DNA of 64,000 nucleotides from contig NZ_CP011514.1 of NCBI RefSeq assembly GCF_001653795.1, positions 2,581,715 to 2,645,714 of the forward strand, given 5' to 3'. Origin of the DNA: Mitsuaria sp. 7. GTDB taxonomy: Bacteria > Pseudomonadota > Gammaproteobacteria > Burkholderiales > Burkholderiaceae_C. Within the stretch, counting starts at the first letter, position 1; every line of letters starts with the position of its first letter. Shown here piece by piece: positions 1 to 8,095 of this stretch. The notes under the pieces are model-generated. The model made no database searches, was not told where the DNA came from, and worked only from the letters and a program-made list of their open reading frames with translations. Position numbers and translations under genes: made by a program.

Positions 1-329
1 CCGCGCGCATCGAGCGTCCAACGCGCGCGGATCTGATCGCCGCGGCCGCGCTCGCTGAAGGCGTAGTCGACCAGCACCTCGTCGCCCTGGCGGCTCAGCG
101 CCTGGCGGCCGACAGTCATGCCGTGGATCTGGACCTGCGACAGCAGCGCTTTCGCGCCCGGCAGCACCTGCGGCGCGGGCAAGGCGACCTGGGCCGCCTG
201 CGCATCGGCGGCCGTCGGCGCCCATTGGCGCTCGTGATCGTCGTGCGCGCGGGCGGTCGGCGCCCAGAGCGCCGCGCACAGGGTCGCGCACAGGGCCGCC
301 AGCAGCGTGAATCGGTAGGTCGTCTTCAT
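1..329 (-). CDS. Secreted hypothetical protein, amino-terminal part only
   Basis: The gene starts at 329 and runs off the left edge, so about 109 residues are visible. Residues 1 to about 28 form a Sec-type signal peptide: a basic start (MKTTYR), a hydrophobic Ala/Leu core and an ARA cleavage site before HDDHER. The mature part shows no motif I recognise, so its role is unknown beyond export to the periplasm or cell surface. Its ATG overlaps the stop of the upstream dipeptidase gene (ATGA, 326-329), which suggests translational coupling and a shared transcript. Confidence 0.6.
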   Translation of the reverse strand, partial: MKTTYRFTLLAALCATLCAALWAPTARAHDDHERQWAPTAADAQAAQVALPAPQVLPGAKALLSQVQIHGMTVGRQALSRQGDEVLVDYAFSERGRGDQIRARWTLDAR

Positions 330-1456
330 TCCCAGGTCTCCGTCATCAGCCGGCGGAAGTTGCCGTGCAGGATCTTCTCGATGCGCGCCGCGCGGTGGCC
401 GCGCGCCGACAGCAACCGCGCCAGCCGCTGGTACTGGTCCGGTCCGCACAGGTCCGGCAGGAACAGCCACACGTCCGCCGTCTCGCCCGGCGCGCCTATG
501 CCCAGGCTGCGGCGCAGCGCGATCTCTTCCTCGAGGTGCCTGCGATAGGCGGCCATGTCGTCGTAGTGCGTGCTGCCGCCGTCGGATCCCAGACCGACAT
601 GATCCTCGCCGCAGATGTCGATCGCGTGCTCCAGATGCGCGATCAGATCGTCGGCATGCGGCTGGCCGCTCAGGCGCAGGTAGGGCATGAAGTAGAGCCC
701 GACCACACCGCCCCGCTCGGCGAGCAGCCGCAGCTCGGTATCGCTCTTGTTGCGCGGATGATCGGCGATCGCGCGGCAGCCGGTGTGCGTGATCGCGACC
801 GGACGCGTGGCCAGACCCAGCGCGTCCAGGCAGGTGCGCTCGCTGCTGTGGCTCAGGTCGACCAGCACGCGCCGCTGCTGCAGCCGCTCGACGACCTCGG
901 CGCCGAAGGCGCTGAGGCCCTCGTCGTCCGGCACCGTCGCGCCGCAGCCGACCGCGTTGCGACCGTTGTAGGTCAGCTGGATCACCCGCACGCCCAGGTC
1001 GGCGAAGTGGTCCACGGCCGCCACGTCGGCGCCCAGCATCTCCGTGTTCTGGAAACCGTAGATGACGCCGATGCGGCCGTCCCGGCGCGCGGTGGCGAGG
1101 TCCTCTCCGGTGCCTACCTTCAGAAGTTGCGGATGCGTGCCGATGAAGGCGTCCCAGCCGGCGATGTCGCGCTCCGTGGCGGCGCGCGGATCGTCGCTGC
1201 CGGCGACATGTCCCAGCGTCACGTTGACCGCATAGAGCCCCGACGCCAGCGCGTCGTCCAGCGAGCGCTCATCGACGTCCTGCGCGCTGCTGGCGTAGGC
1301 CATCGCGCGACGGTCGCCGGGAGCCGGCTGCGAGCCTGGCTGCGAATGCGATTGCGAACTCGGCTGCGAACTCGGCTGCGAACTCGGCTGCAGTTGCCGG
1401 TTTGGGTTGTCCAGGACACCCAGCGCATTCAGGACGGGCAGCAACGAGGGCTTCAT
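326..1456 (-). CDS. M19 family membrane-dipeptidase-like protein
   Basis: 376 residues of the renal/membrane dipeptidase (M19) fold, a zinc-dependent TIM barrel that hydrolyses dipeptides. Visible family motifs are GFQNTEML, VDLSHSS, ITHTG and GLGSDGG; the two His residues in the second and third are the expected metal ligands. The amino-terminal H-x-D metal motif of classical members is not seen. In its place is a short ALGVLDNPN segment followed by a low-complexity Ser-Gln-Pro stretch (residues about 24-46) encoded by a 12-bp tandem repeat. There is no signal peptide, so it is probably cytoplasmic. It is divergent from the TetR gene at 1575 and coupled to the secreted protein downstream. 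Fold assignment is good; catalytic activity is uncertain. Confidence 0.8.
   Translation of the reverse strand: MKPSLLPVLNALGVLDNPNRQLQPSSQPSSQPSSQSHSQPGSQPAPGDRRAMAYASSAQDVDERSLDDALASGLYAVNVTLGHVAGSDDPRAATERDIAGWDAFIGTHPQLLKVGTGEDLATARRDGRIGVIYGFQNTEMLGADVAAVDHFADLGVRVIQLTYNGRNAVGCGATVPDDEGLSAFGAEVVERLQQRRVLVDLSHSSERTCLDALGLATRPVAITHTGCRAIADHPRNKSDTELRLLAERGGVVGLYFMPYLRLSGQPHADDLIAHLEHAIDICGEDHVGLGSDGGSTHYDDMAAYRRHLEEEIALRRSLGIGAPGETADVWLFLPDLCGPDQYQRLARLLSARGHRAARIEKILHGNFRRLMTETWE
1329..1394. repeat. 12-bp tandem repeat inside the M19 gene
   Basis: Near-identical 12-bp units (core GCGAACTCGGCT on the plus strand) repeat three to four times, with degenerate copies to the left. They encode the Ser-Gln-Pro repeats of the M19 protein. 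Multiples of three keep the frame when copy number changes, so this is a likely length-variable linker. Confidence 0.7.
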
Positions 1457-1556
1457 GGGTGCGTGGACGGCAGGTGCTTTGAGGGATGATCGCGCTTATT
1501 GCCCCGCGGTCTCCGACGCCCTGGACGAGATTCCCGGACGGGACCGCCGACAACTC

Positions 1557-1571
1557 TAGAAGATTATTCTA
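1557..1571. promoter_or_regulatory. Candidate TetR operator (TAGAA-N5-TTCTA)
   Basis: A 15-bp inverted repeat, TAGAA GATTA TTCTA, ends three bases before the TetR-family start codon, in the only AT-rich patch of the M19/TetR divergent gap. TetR regulators often bind such palindromes in their own control region, so self-regulation and control of the divergent dipeptidase are inferred. The site also covers where a ribosome binding site would lie. Confidence 0.4.
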
Positions 1572-1574
1572 ATC

Positions 1575-2222
1575 ATGCCCACGAAGACCGCCAAGGCCGT
1601 CGCGAGGACCGAGCAAGTACTGAAGGTCGCCTACCCGGACGACCGCGCCGAGACCAAGCGGCTGATCCTGGCGCAGGCCCTGTCCGCGTTCAACGCCCGC
1701 GGCATCGAGGCCACGACGATCGACGACCTGCGCGCCGCCAGCGGCCAGAGTGTGGGCACGATCTATCACCACTTCAAGAACAAGGAAGGCGTGGTCGCGG
1801 CGCTGCTGTTCGCGGCGGTCGACGACCAGAGCCGCGCCATCGCGGCGCGCATCGGCGGGCTGGAGGACAGCCATGCGGTGGTCGACGCCCTGATCACCGC
1901 CTATGTGGAGTGGATCACCGAGCATCCGGACCTCGCGCGCTTCTATTTCATCGCCCGCGAAGTCGTCGCGGGCGGGCCGTTCGGCGACGAGCTCCGCGCG
2001 CGGATGGCGACCCGTTACGGGCCGATCGACGCGTGTTTCGCGCGCGACGTGAAGTACGGGCGGGTGATGCCGCTGCCGGAGGAGCTGATCCCGGCGCTCG
2101 TGCTGGGTGCGGCGGAGTGGTACAGCCGTTCGTGGCTGGCGGGACGCCGGCTGGCGAGCCCGGCGGATCGCGGGGCGATCCTGGCCGAGGCCGCCTGGCG
2201 GTCGATCGCCCGGCACATCTGA
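1575..2222 (+). CDS. TetR/AcrR family transcriptional regulator
   Basis: 215 residues. The amino-terminal TetR DNA-binding domain spans residues about 25-75, with the recognition helix region SGQSVGTIYHHFKNKEG, followed by an all-helical ligand-binding domain. A Lys/Arg-rich leader of about 24 residues precedes the domain. The gene is divergent from the M19 dipeptidase and convergent with the HD hydrolase. A palindrome sits just before its start. The ligand cannot be read from the sequence; the dipeptidase operon is the natural candidate target. Confidence 0.9.
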   Translation: MPTKTAKAVARTEQVLKVAYPDDRAETKRLILAQALSAFNARGIEATTIDDLRAASGQSVGTIYHHFKNKEGVVAALLFAAVDDQSRAIAARIGGLEDSHAVVDALITAYVEWITEHPDLARFYFIAREVVAGGPFGDELRARMATRYGPIDACFARDVKYGRVMPLPEELIPALVLGAAEWYSRSWLAGRRLASPADRGAILAEAAWRSIARHI

Positions 2223-2267
2223 GCGGCGCCGCGACTGCTGCCTCAGCTCACCGCACATCGCCTGGGG

Positions 2268-2891
2268 TCAGGTATTGAGCCGGCGCAGTGCTTCCAGGAA
2301 CCGACCGGCTGCGATATCCGACGGCCACGGCTCCCACGGCGTTCCGCCATACGCGGCCTGCAAGGGATCCACGTCCAGCACCGGGTGGGTGATGCCCAGC
2401 ACCTCGCGCACCTCGCGCTCGGACCAGCCCGTGCAGCGCACGGCTTCGGTCGCGGCGGCGGTGCTGTCGGCGCGCTTGTGCGTCGCGTGCGTTTCCGGCG
2501 TCCACGCAGGCAATTGATACCGGATGGCGATCGCCATCAGCAGCCTGTCGCCGACGACTCGGAACGGCTCGCCCAGCACGCGCTTGAGCGGCGAGATGCA
2601 GTCGAAACCGAGGAAGCCTTCCTCCGCGTCGTGCAGGAGCTCGGCGCGCTGGAGCGCGGGGGACAGCGGTTCGCCGTCCTCTTCCGCCCATTGGCGGCGC
2701 AGCGCGAGCACCAGCAGCGAATGCTGCGCGACCGACAAGGGCCAGGGCCAGACGGATTCACCGCCCCAGCGGTAGGTGCGAGCCAGGCGCAGCGCGAGGT
2801 CCTCGTCGGTCCACGCGTCGGGAGACGGATTGATCAGGTCGAGCGCGGCCCCGGAGGGCAGGCGGATCCAGGCGCGGGGGCTGTCGGTCAT
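2268..2891 (-). CDS. HD-domain phosphohydrolase
   Basis: 207 residues of the HD superfamily, resembling the YfbR 5'-nucleotidase branch. The metal-binding set is visible in order: His57 (VAQHS), His87-Asp88 (LLHDAEE) and Asp142 (HKRADST). Such proteins hydrolyse phosphate monoesters of nucleotides with divalent metal; the substrate here is inferred only at family level. I chose the ATG at 2891 because the fold begins directly after it; the reading frame stays open further upstream without homologous-looking sequence. Cytoplasmic, stand-alone, convergent with the TetR gene. Confidence 0.8.
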   Translation of the reverse strand: MTDSPRAWIRLPSGAALDLINPSPDAWTDEDLALRLARTYRWGGESVWPWPLSVAQHSLLVLALRRQWAEEDGEPLSPALQRAELLHDAEEGFLGFDCISPLKRVLGEPFRVVGDRLLMAIAIRYQLPAWTPETHATHKRADSTAAATEAVRCTGWSEREVREVLGITHPVLDVDPLQAAYGGTPWEPWPSDIAAGRFLEALRRLNT

Positions 2892-3001
2892 GCGATCGAC
2901 TGTAGCGAGCGCCGGAGCGCCCGCTGTCAGCATGGAATGCATCCGGGACGGCCGAACGAATCGCCACCCGGAGGGCGCAGCGGCACCGGGCCGCCGCGCG
3001 C

Positions 3002-3469
3002 TCAGTCCATCTGCTCGCGCAGGGCCTTGGCCTTGGCGCGGTAGAACTTCGCCGAGGCGGCGTTGCCGGCCTTCTCGAAGCGGTCGGCGACGGCGGTCGC
3101 GGCCTTCGCGCCTTCCTCGAAGGCCTGGATGAACACCTGGCGGTCTTCGCTCGGGACGAGCTTGCCCTGCTCGAAGCGGCCGGCCATGAAGCCCTGGTCG
3201 GGGATGTCGACGACGCCCAGCGCGAGTTCCCCCTTGGCCACGCGGCCGAGGAACATGCGCTTCACGGCGGCGCCCTGCTGCTCCTTGAGCACGCCCAGGC
3301 CGTCGGCCTTGTCGGCGGCGCAGGCGCCGTCCCAGCGCGCCGAGCCCGCGGCCCAGCCGTCGGGCGGCGTGCTCACGTTGCAGGCGGCCAGCGAGGGCTG
3401 GCAGGCGGCGGTCATCACCAGGCCCGACAGGGCCAGCACGCGGAAGACGGAGATCAGACTGGGCTTCAT
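3002..3469 (-). CDS. Small secreted protein or lipoprotein of unknown function
   Basis: 155 residues with an amino-terminal export signal of about 29 residues. SLAAC at residues 26-30 fits a lipobox, so it may be a lipoprotein; signal peptidase I cleavage nearby is the alternative. The mature part has MORN-like short turns (FLGRVAKGELALG, FMAGRFEQGKL) and a carboxy-terminal helical segment rich in Ala/Lys. The role is unknown. It is a single gene with about 110 bp to each neighbour. Confidence 0.65.
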   Translation of the reverse strand: MKPSLISVFRVLALSGLVMTAACQPSLAACNVSTPPDGWAAGSARWDGACAADKADGLGVLKEQQGAAVKRMFLGRVAKGELALGVVDIPDQGFMAGRFEQGKLVPSEDRQVFIQAFEEGAKAATAVADRFEKAGNAASAKFYRAKAKALREQMD

Positions 3470-3626
3470 GACGACGAGTATCCACGCAGCGACGCACCCC
3501 GGTGGGAGCGCGTCGCGGAGATTGAAACAACGGGTGTCGCGGCAAGCGGCACCCCAGGGGGCCGGAACCTGCGGTCGACACCGGCGATCGCAGCCGCCGG
3601 CGGACCGGCGGTCGGACGTCGATCGC

Positions 3627-4667
3627 TCAGGTCAGGCGCGGCGCCCACTGGGAGACCAGCGAGCGGCTGGCCTCGAAGTGCATCGCGTCCTCGGTGCGGA
3701 ACGCGGCGCCCCAGTACCAGCCGTGGCGGTTGAAGATGGGCGCGATCAGCGTCAGGCCGACCTGCACCTTGCTGTCGCCGCGCTTGTCCAGCACGCCGTT
3801 GAGGGTCAGGTCGATCGCCGTGCCCCAGGAGTGGTTGGAGATGCCGGTCGTCGAGCCGCGGATGTTGCGGCAGCAGAGCATGCCGGCGGTGCCCAGCGCC
3901 GCGTACACGGCGGGCTGTTCCTTGCGGATGTCTTCCATCACGGCGGCCAGGCTGTCGACGGCCAGGTCCAGGCCGGTCGCGCGGAAGGGGCCGACCGACT
4001 TCGACACGATGTGCTTCTTCAGCTTCTCGTTGGTCAGCGGCTGGCAGTCCTGCGAGTACGAGTGACGCGGCTGGCCCAGCGACTGGACCATGTAGGTCGA
4101 CGACACGGCCACCAGGCCGGGATTCATCGTGTGCGCGTCGGGACGCGGCACCAGCGTGGTCAGCAGCGCGCGGGCGCTGCCGGCATCGCCGCTGGCCGCG
4201 ACGTGCTGCGGCGTCGCGGCGGAGGTGCTGCCGGCGCTGGTGGCCGGTGCCGAGGTGGCCGTGTGGGTGGCCGCGGGACGCGACGCGGCCGCGTTGGCCG
4301 GGCGGGAGGCCGCAGCGGGCGCCACGCGGGCGGCCGGCGACGCGGCGTGCGTGCTGGTGGCCGGGGCGGCGGCGCTCAGGCGCTTCAGCGTGCTGCCGTT
4401 GGGATCGACGCGGCCATCGGGCTTGCTCATGAAACCGCGCTGGAAGCGCAGGATGCCGTCGACCGTCAGCGGGCCGCACAGGCCGTCGACGCGGCCGCGG
4501 TAGAGCTGACGGGCCGTCAGCAGACGCTGTACGGATTCGACGTCGGCCTTGCGGTTCTTGCCGGCGGCGCCGACGGATTCGATGAGATGAGCTTGCACGC
4601 GAGGATCCCCTTGCTGTCGAAATCTGATGGCCAGCGCATTCTGGGCATCGGCCTCCGATCGCGACAT
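3627..4667 (-). CDS. Peptidoglycan-binding, M15-type D,D-carboxypeptidase-like protein
   Basis: 346 residues in three parts. Residues about 41-98 are a peptidoglycan-binding domain (DVESVQRLL, LCGPLTVDGILRFQ). Residues about 99-165 are an Ala/Thr/Ser/Pro linker. The carboxy-terminal half is an M15 (VanY-like) zinc peptidase with His279 and Asp286 in SNHSWGTAIDL and His330 in DAMHFE. It would cleave peptidoglycan stem peptides. Unusually, no signal peptide or membrane segment precedes the binding domain, which is more like a phage endolysin or a specially exported toxin than a Sec-exported carboxypeptidase. No phage genes flank it. Confidence 0.8.
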   Translation of the reverse strand: MSRSEADAQNALAIRFRQQGDPRVQAHLIESVGAAGKNRKADVESVQRLLTARQLYRGRVDGLCGPLTVDGILRFQRGFMSKPDGRVDPNGSTLKRLSAAAPATSTHAASPAARVAPAAASRPANAAASRPAATHTATSAPATSAGSTSAATPQHVAASGDAGSARALLTTLVPRPDAHTMNPGLVAVSSTYMVQSLGQPRHSYSQDCQPLTNEKLKKHIVSKSVGPFRATGLDLAVDSLAAVMEDIRKEQPAVYAALGTAGMLCCRNIRGSTTGISNHSWGTAIDLTLNGVLDKRGDSKVQVGLTLIAPIFNRHGWYWGAAFRTEDAMHFEASRSLVSQWAPRLT

Positions 4668-4753
4668 TGACCAAGGTCACCCCGACCGTCCGGCGTCCCT
4701 CGCAGCTGTGACGGGCCGTAACGCGGAGCGCCCGAAAGGCGCGGGGCGCCCGC

Positions 4754-5758
4754 TCAAGCCGCGGCTGCGGCGCCCACCAGTTCGCAGAAGCGCGCCATGT
4801 CGACGTTGCCGCCGCTGATCACGATGCCGACGCGCTGGCCCTTCAACTGGTCCTTCATCGCCTTCGCGGCGGCGAAGCCCAGGCAGCCGGTCGGCTCGAC
4901 CAACATCTTCATCCGCGACGCGAAGAAGCCCATGGCGTCGACCAGTTCCGCGTCGGTGGCGGTGAGGACGTCGTCGACATGCTGGCGGATCAGCGCGAAG
5001 GTGATGTCGCCGAGGTGCGGCGTCTGCGCGCCGTCGGCGATGGTGCGCGGCGTATCGATGGTGACGATGGTCCCGCTGCGGAACGACTGCTGGCCGTCGT
5101 TGCCCGCCTCGGGCTCGACGCCGTACAGCTTCGCCTTCGGCGACAGCGCGCGGGTCGACAACGCGGTCCCCGACAGCAGGCCGCCGCCGCCCAGCGGCGT
5201 GAAGACGGCGTCGAGCGCGCCGACCTCGTCGAACAGCTCCTTCGCGGCGGTGCCCTGCCCCGTCAGCACGTCGGGGTGGTCGAACGGCGGGATGAGGGTC
5301 AGGCCGTGCTTCTCGGCCAGGTCGCGGCCGATCTGCAGGCGGTCCTCGGTGTAGCGGTCGTAGAGGACGATCTGGCCGCCGTAGCCGCGCGTCGCGGCGA
5401 TCTTGGCCGCGGGCGCGTCCTTGGGCATGACGATGGTGGACGGCATCCCGAGGATGCGCGCCGACAGCGCGATCGCCTGCGCGTGGTTGCCCGACGAGAA
5501 CGCGACCACGCCGAAGCGGCGCTGCTCCGGCGTGAAGCGCGACAGCGCGTTGAACGCGCCGCGGAACTTGAAGGCGCCCATGCGCTGGAAGTTCTCGCAC
5601 TTGAAGAACACCTGCGCGCCGAACAGCTCGTCGACGGTGCGCGAGGTCAGCACCGGCGTGCGATGCGCGTGGCCTTCGATGCGACGGGCGGCGGCCTCGA
5701 CGTCGGCGTAGGTCGGAAGGGCCACCGGCGTGGCGGCGGTGTGGGACGTGGCGCTCAT
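4754..5758 (-). CDS. PLP-dependent threonine/serine or threo-3-hydroxyaspartate ammonia-lyase
   Basis: 334 residues of the fold-type II pyridoxal-phosphate family. The Schiff-base lysine lies in MGAFKFRGA, followed by SSGNHAQ and the phosphate-binding loop GGGGLLSG. It deaminates a beta-hydroxy amino acid to a 2-oxo acid and ammonia. The single-domain length without an ACT domain and the KFRGAFNAL signature fit catabolic serine/threonine dehydratases and threo-3-hydroxyaspartate ammonia-lyases; I cannot separate these from sequence alone. It stands alone between the M15 gene and the GIY-YIG-like gene. Confidence 0.85.
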   Translation of the reverse strand: MSATSHTAATPVALPTYADVEAAARRIEGHAHRTPVLTSRTVDELFGAQVFFKCENFQRMGAFKFRGAFNALSRFTPEQRRFGVVAFSSGNHAQAIALSARILGMPSTIVMPKDAPAAKIAATRGYGGQIVLYDRYTEDRLQIGRDLAEKHGLTLIPPFDHPDVLTGQGTAAKELFDEVGALDAVFTPLGGGGLLSGTALSTRALSPKAKLYGVEPEAGNDGQQSFRSGTIVTIDTPRTIADGAQTPHLGDITFALIRQHVDDVLTATDAELVDAMGFFASRMKMLVEPTGCLGFAAAKAMKDQLKGQRVGIVISGGNVDMARFCELVGAAAAA

Positions 5759-5815
5759 CTCTGCTCCTGAACGAAGGGCCGGGCCATCATGCCGCAGCGC
5801 TGTATCGAAACAGTT

Positions 5816-6265
5816 TCAGGCCTGCCATACACCGTAGCCCGCCTCGCGCAGACCGATGGCCAGCTCGACCTCCATCTCCCGCGCCGCCTCATAGGGCATC
5901 GGGTTGTAGACCTCGTACAGCTGCGGCAGCAGGCGCAGGCCGTAGTCGAAGACGTAGCGGTTGGACTGGATGCCGGCCTTGTGCTTGTCGAAGCGCAGGT
6001 CGGGATCGAGCCCCGTCATGCCGACGTACACGAAGGGCATGCCGAGCCGGTAATCCGGATTCGCCTTGCGGAAGCGCGGCTCGTTCCAGACCTGGTCGGC
6101 GAGCTCGACGACGTAGACGTAATGGTGATGGCGCTTCTCGCGCGGCGCCTTGACGGCGGGTTTCGCAGCCGGCTCCCTGGGCGTCTTGGCAGCAGGCTTC
6201 GCGACGGTCTTCTTCGACGCCGCGACAATGGTCTTCTTCTTCCGCTGCCCGCCCTCGCCCGCCAT
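5816..6265 (-). CDS. GIY-YIG-like domain protein with Lys/Ala-rich tail
   Basis: 149 residues. The first 45 or so are Lys/Ala/Pro-rich and resemble histone-like DNA-binding tails. The rest starts HHHYVYVVEL and continues MPFVYVGMTGLDP...RFDKHKAG, which is the pattern of a GIY-YIG nuclease core: two short beta strands with the paired Y-V-Y and Y-V-G motifs, then an Arg-containing helix. Nuclease activity is not certain because the family includes inactive members. Its ATG overlaps the divergent carbonic anhydrase ATG, so each promoter must lie inside the other gene or the pair is leaderless. Confidence 0.6.
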   Translation of the reverse strand: MAGEGGQRKKKTIVAASKKTVAKPAAKTPREPAAKPAVKAPREKRHHHYVYVVELADQVWNEPRFRKANPDYRLGMPFVYVGMTGLDPDLRFDKHKAGIQSNRYVFDYGLRLLPQLYEVYNPMPYEAAREMEVELAIGLREAGYGVWQA

Positions 6266-6794
6266 GCCGCTGTCCCCTTACCTCGATACCGCCCCGGTGC
6301 TCGCCGAGCGCGTCTTCGTCCATGAATCCGCCCAGGTGATCGGCGACGTCACCCTCGGTCCCGACAGTTCGGTCTGGTGCAACGCGGTGCTGCGGGGCGA
6401 CGTGAACCGCATTGTGATCGGCACCGGCACCAACGTGCAGGACCTGACGATGGGGCATGTCTCGCACAAGCACCCGAAGAAGCCGGAAGGCTCACCGCTG
6501 ATCATCGGCGACCACGTGACGATCGGCCATTCCGTCATCCTGCACGGCTGCCGCATCGGCAACGAGTGCCTCATCGGCATGGGCAGCATCGTGATGGACG
6601 ACGTCGTCATCGAGGACCGCGTGATGCTGGGCGCCGGCAGCCTGGTGTCGCCGGGCAAGGTGCTCAAGAGCGGCCACCTCTACATGGGCCGGCCCGCGAT
6701 GCCCGTGCGCGAACTCACCGCCGACGAGATCGCCTACCTGAAGTACTCCGCCGAGCATTACATCCGGGTGAAGGACAACTACCTGGGCGCCTGA
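6264..6794 (+). CDS. Gamma-class carbonic anhydrase family protein (YrdA-like)
   Basis: 176 residues of left-handed beta-helix hexapeptide repeats (VIGDVTLGPDSSVW and later turns). The metal-ligand histidines expected for gamma-carbonic anhydrases are in MGHVSH and GHSVILHGC. The family is trimeric and binds zinc or iron at subunit interfaces; many bacterial members have weak or untested hydratase activity. The start at 6264 gives the normal family length; upstream residues in frame look unrelated. It is followed 10 bp later by alkB-like DNA repair, probably one transcript. Confidence 0.85.
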   Translation: MPLSPYLDTAPVLAERVFVHESAQVIGDVTLGPDSSVWCNAVLRGDVNRIVIGTGTNVQDLTMGHVSHKHPKKPEGSPLIIGDHVTIGHSVILHGCRIGNECLIGMGSIVMDDVVIEDRVMLGAGSLVSPGKVLKSGHLYMGRPAMPVRELTADEIAYLKYSAEHYIRVKDNYLGA

Positions 6795-6804
6795 ACGGCT
6801 TCTC

Positions 6805-7407
6805 ATGGACCAGTCCAGCCTCTTCGACGACCTCGACCCGCCCGCCGACGCGCTGCCCGAAGGCATGGCGTATCGCTCGGGCTTCCTGTCGCCGGACGAG
6901 GAAGGCGCGCTGATCGCGTTGATCCGCTCGCTGCCGCTGGAAGCTGCGCAGTACAAGGAATACACCGCGCGACGCCGCGTCGTCAGCTACGGCGGCAGCT
7001 TCGACTACGACACCAACCGGCTGCGCCCGGCGCAGTCGCTCATCGAGGAACTGCAGCCGCTGCGACAGCGCGTCGCGGAATGGGCAGGCATCGCACCGGA
7101 GGCGCTCGTGCATGCGCTGGTGGCCGAGTACTCGCCCGGCACGCCGCTGGGCTGGCACCGCGACGTGCCGGACTTCGAAGAGATCTTCGGCGTCTCGCTG
7201 GGCGCGTCCGCGATGCTGCGCTTCCGTCCCTATCCGCCCAATGCGCCAAATGGGCCCAAGCGCGCCGACGTCATCAAGGTGAGCGTCGAGCCGCGGTCGA
7301 TCTATGCGCTGCGAGGACCGTCTCGATGGGCGTGGCAGCACAGCGTCGCGCCGGTGGAGCGGCTGCGTCGGTCGATCACGTTCCGCACCGCGCGGCGGGA
7401 TCGATGA
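6805..7407 (+). CDS. Alpha-ketoglutarate-dependent dioxygenase AlkB family
   Basis: 200 residues, AlkB/ALKBH2-3 type. Iron ligands His118 and Asp120 are in GWHRDVP and the distal His179 in WQHSV. The 2-oxoglutarate-binding arginines follow in RLRRSITFRT. The enzyme removes alkyl groups from DNA or RNA bases by oxidation, using O2 and 2-oxoglutarate. It lies 10 bp downstream of the carbonic anhydrase gene. No Ada-type regulatory gene is next to it. Confidence 0.9.
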   Translation: MDQSSLFDDLDPPADALPEGMAYRSGFLSPDEEGALIALIRSLPLEAAQYKEYTARRRVVSYGGSFDYDTNRLRPAQSLIEELQPLRQRVAEWAGIAPEALVHALVAEYSPGTPLGWHRDVPDFEEIFGVSLGASAMLRFRPYPPNAPNGPKRADVIKVSVEPRSIYALRGPSRWAWQHSVAPVERLRRSITFRTARRDR

Positions 7408-7458
7408 AGGCGCCCATCCGCTGATCGCACGACGATCGGCGCCTCGGCATCGCCGCGC

Positions 7459-7488
7459 TTGACCGTGTTCGCGCGACGCCACTACGAT
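7459..7488 (+). promoter_or_regulatory. Candidate sigma-70 promoter for the VOC gene
   Basis: TTGACC (7459-7464) and TACGAT (7483-7488) are separated by 18 bp in the 211-bp gap before the VOC gene at 7619. This is one of the better -35/-10 matches seen in the window. It is a sequence match only. Confidence 0.35.
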
Positions 7489-7618
7489 GACAACCGCTCC
7501 GCAGTCGTTTCGTTCCGAACTGATCTGCACCGGGCCGTAAGCGTTTACGTCAGCCAACGCGCAACCCCACTGGCACTCCGACGCCTCAGCGTCGTGCCGG
7601 CTTGCGCACAGGCATACC

Positions 7619-8038
7619 ATGACCACGCTTGCTACGACCGTCCGTTCCACGCTCAACCATCTGAGCTTCCCCTCCCACGACGTCCCCGCGACCGCTGCCT
7701 TCTTCGAGCAGTTCCTCGGCTTTGCCGTGCTCGCCATGGGCAGCAGCCGCGTCGTGAAGAAGGACGCCCTCGACATCGTCCTCGAGGACGCCCGCGATCG
7801 CGACGTCACCTGGCCCGGCAACTTCCACATCGGCGTCGAAGTCTCGACGCTGACGGACCTCGAACGCATCCACGCCGACATGCTCGTCGCGGGTGTGCCG
7901 ATGGAAACGAAGCTGATCTCGCATGCGCGAGGATCGCGCTTCTTCTGCTGGATGCCGGGGCGGCTGATGCTCGAGGTCAACACCCGCGAGGACGCGGCAC
8001 CGGAATTCCGCCGGACCTTCGCGAGCCAGCAGGGCTGA
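7619..8038 (+). CDS. VOC (glyoxalase/bleomycin-resistance) family protein
   Basis: 139 residues with the paired beta-alpha-beta-beta-beta modules of vicinal-oxygen-chelate proteins: LNHLSFPSHDVPATAAFFEQFLGF at the start and a Glu metal ligand in RLMLEVN near the end. Members are metal-dependent lyases, dioxygenases or drug-binding proteins; no substrate can be assigned. It has its own upstream gap and candidate promoter and ends at a palindrome shared with the converging DUF1801 gene. Confidence 0.8.
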   Translation: MTTLATTVRSTLNHLSFPSHDVPATAAFFEQFLGFAVLAMGSSRVVKKDALDIVLEDARDRDVTWPGNFHIGVEVSTLTDLERIHADMLVAGVPMETKLISHARGSRFFCWMPGRLMLEVNTREDAAPEFRRTFASQQG

Positions 8039-8047
8039 GGCTCGACG

Positions 8048-8065
8048 ACCCGCCTGCAGGCGGGT
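8048..8065. terminator. Perfect 18-bp palindrome between convergent genes
   Basis: ACCCGCCTG followed by CAGGCGGGT is a perfect palindrome in the 57-bp gap between the VOC gene (plus) and the DUF1801 gene (minus). A strong GC hairpin here could stop both transcripts. There is no T-run, so rho-independent termination is not certain. Confidence 0.4.
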
Positions 8066-8095
8066 GACCGAAGGCGGAGGACCAGGCAGGCGGCC

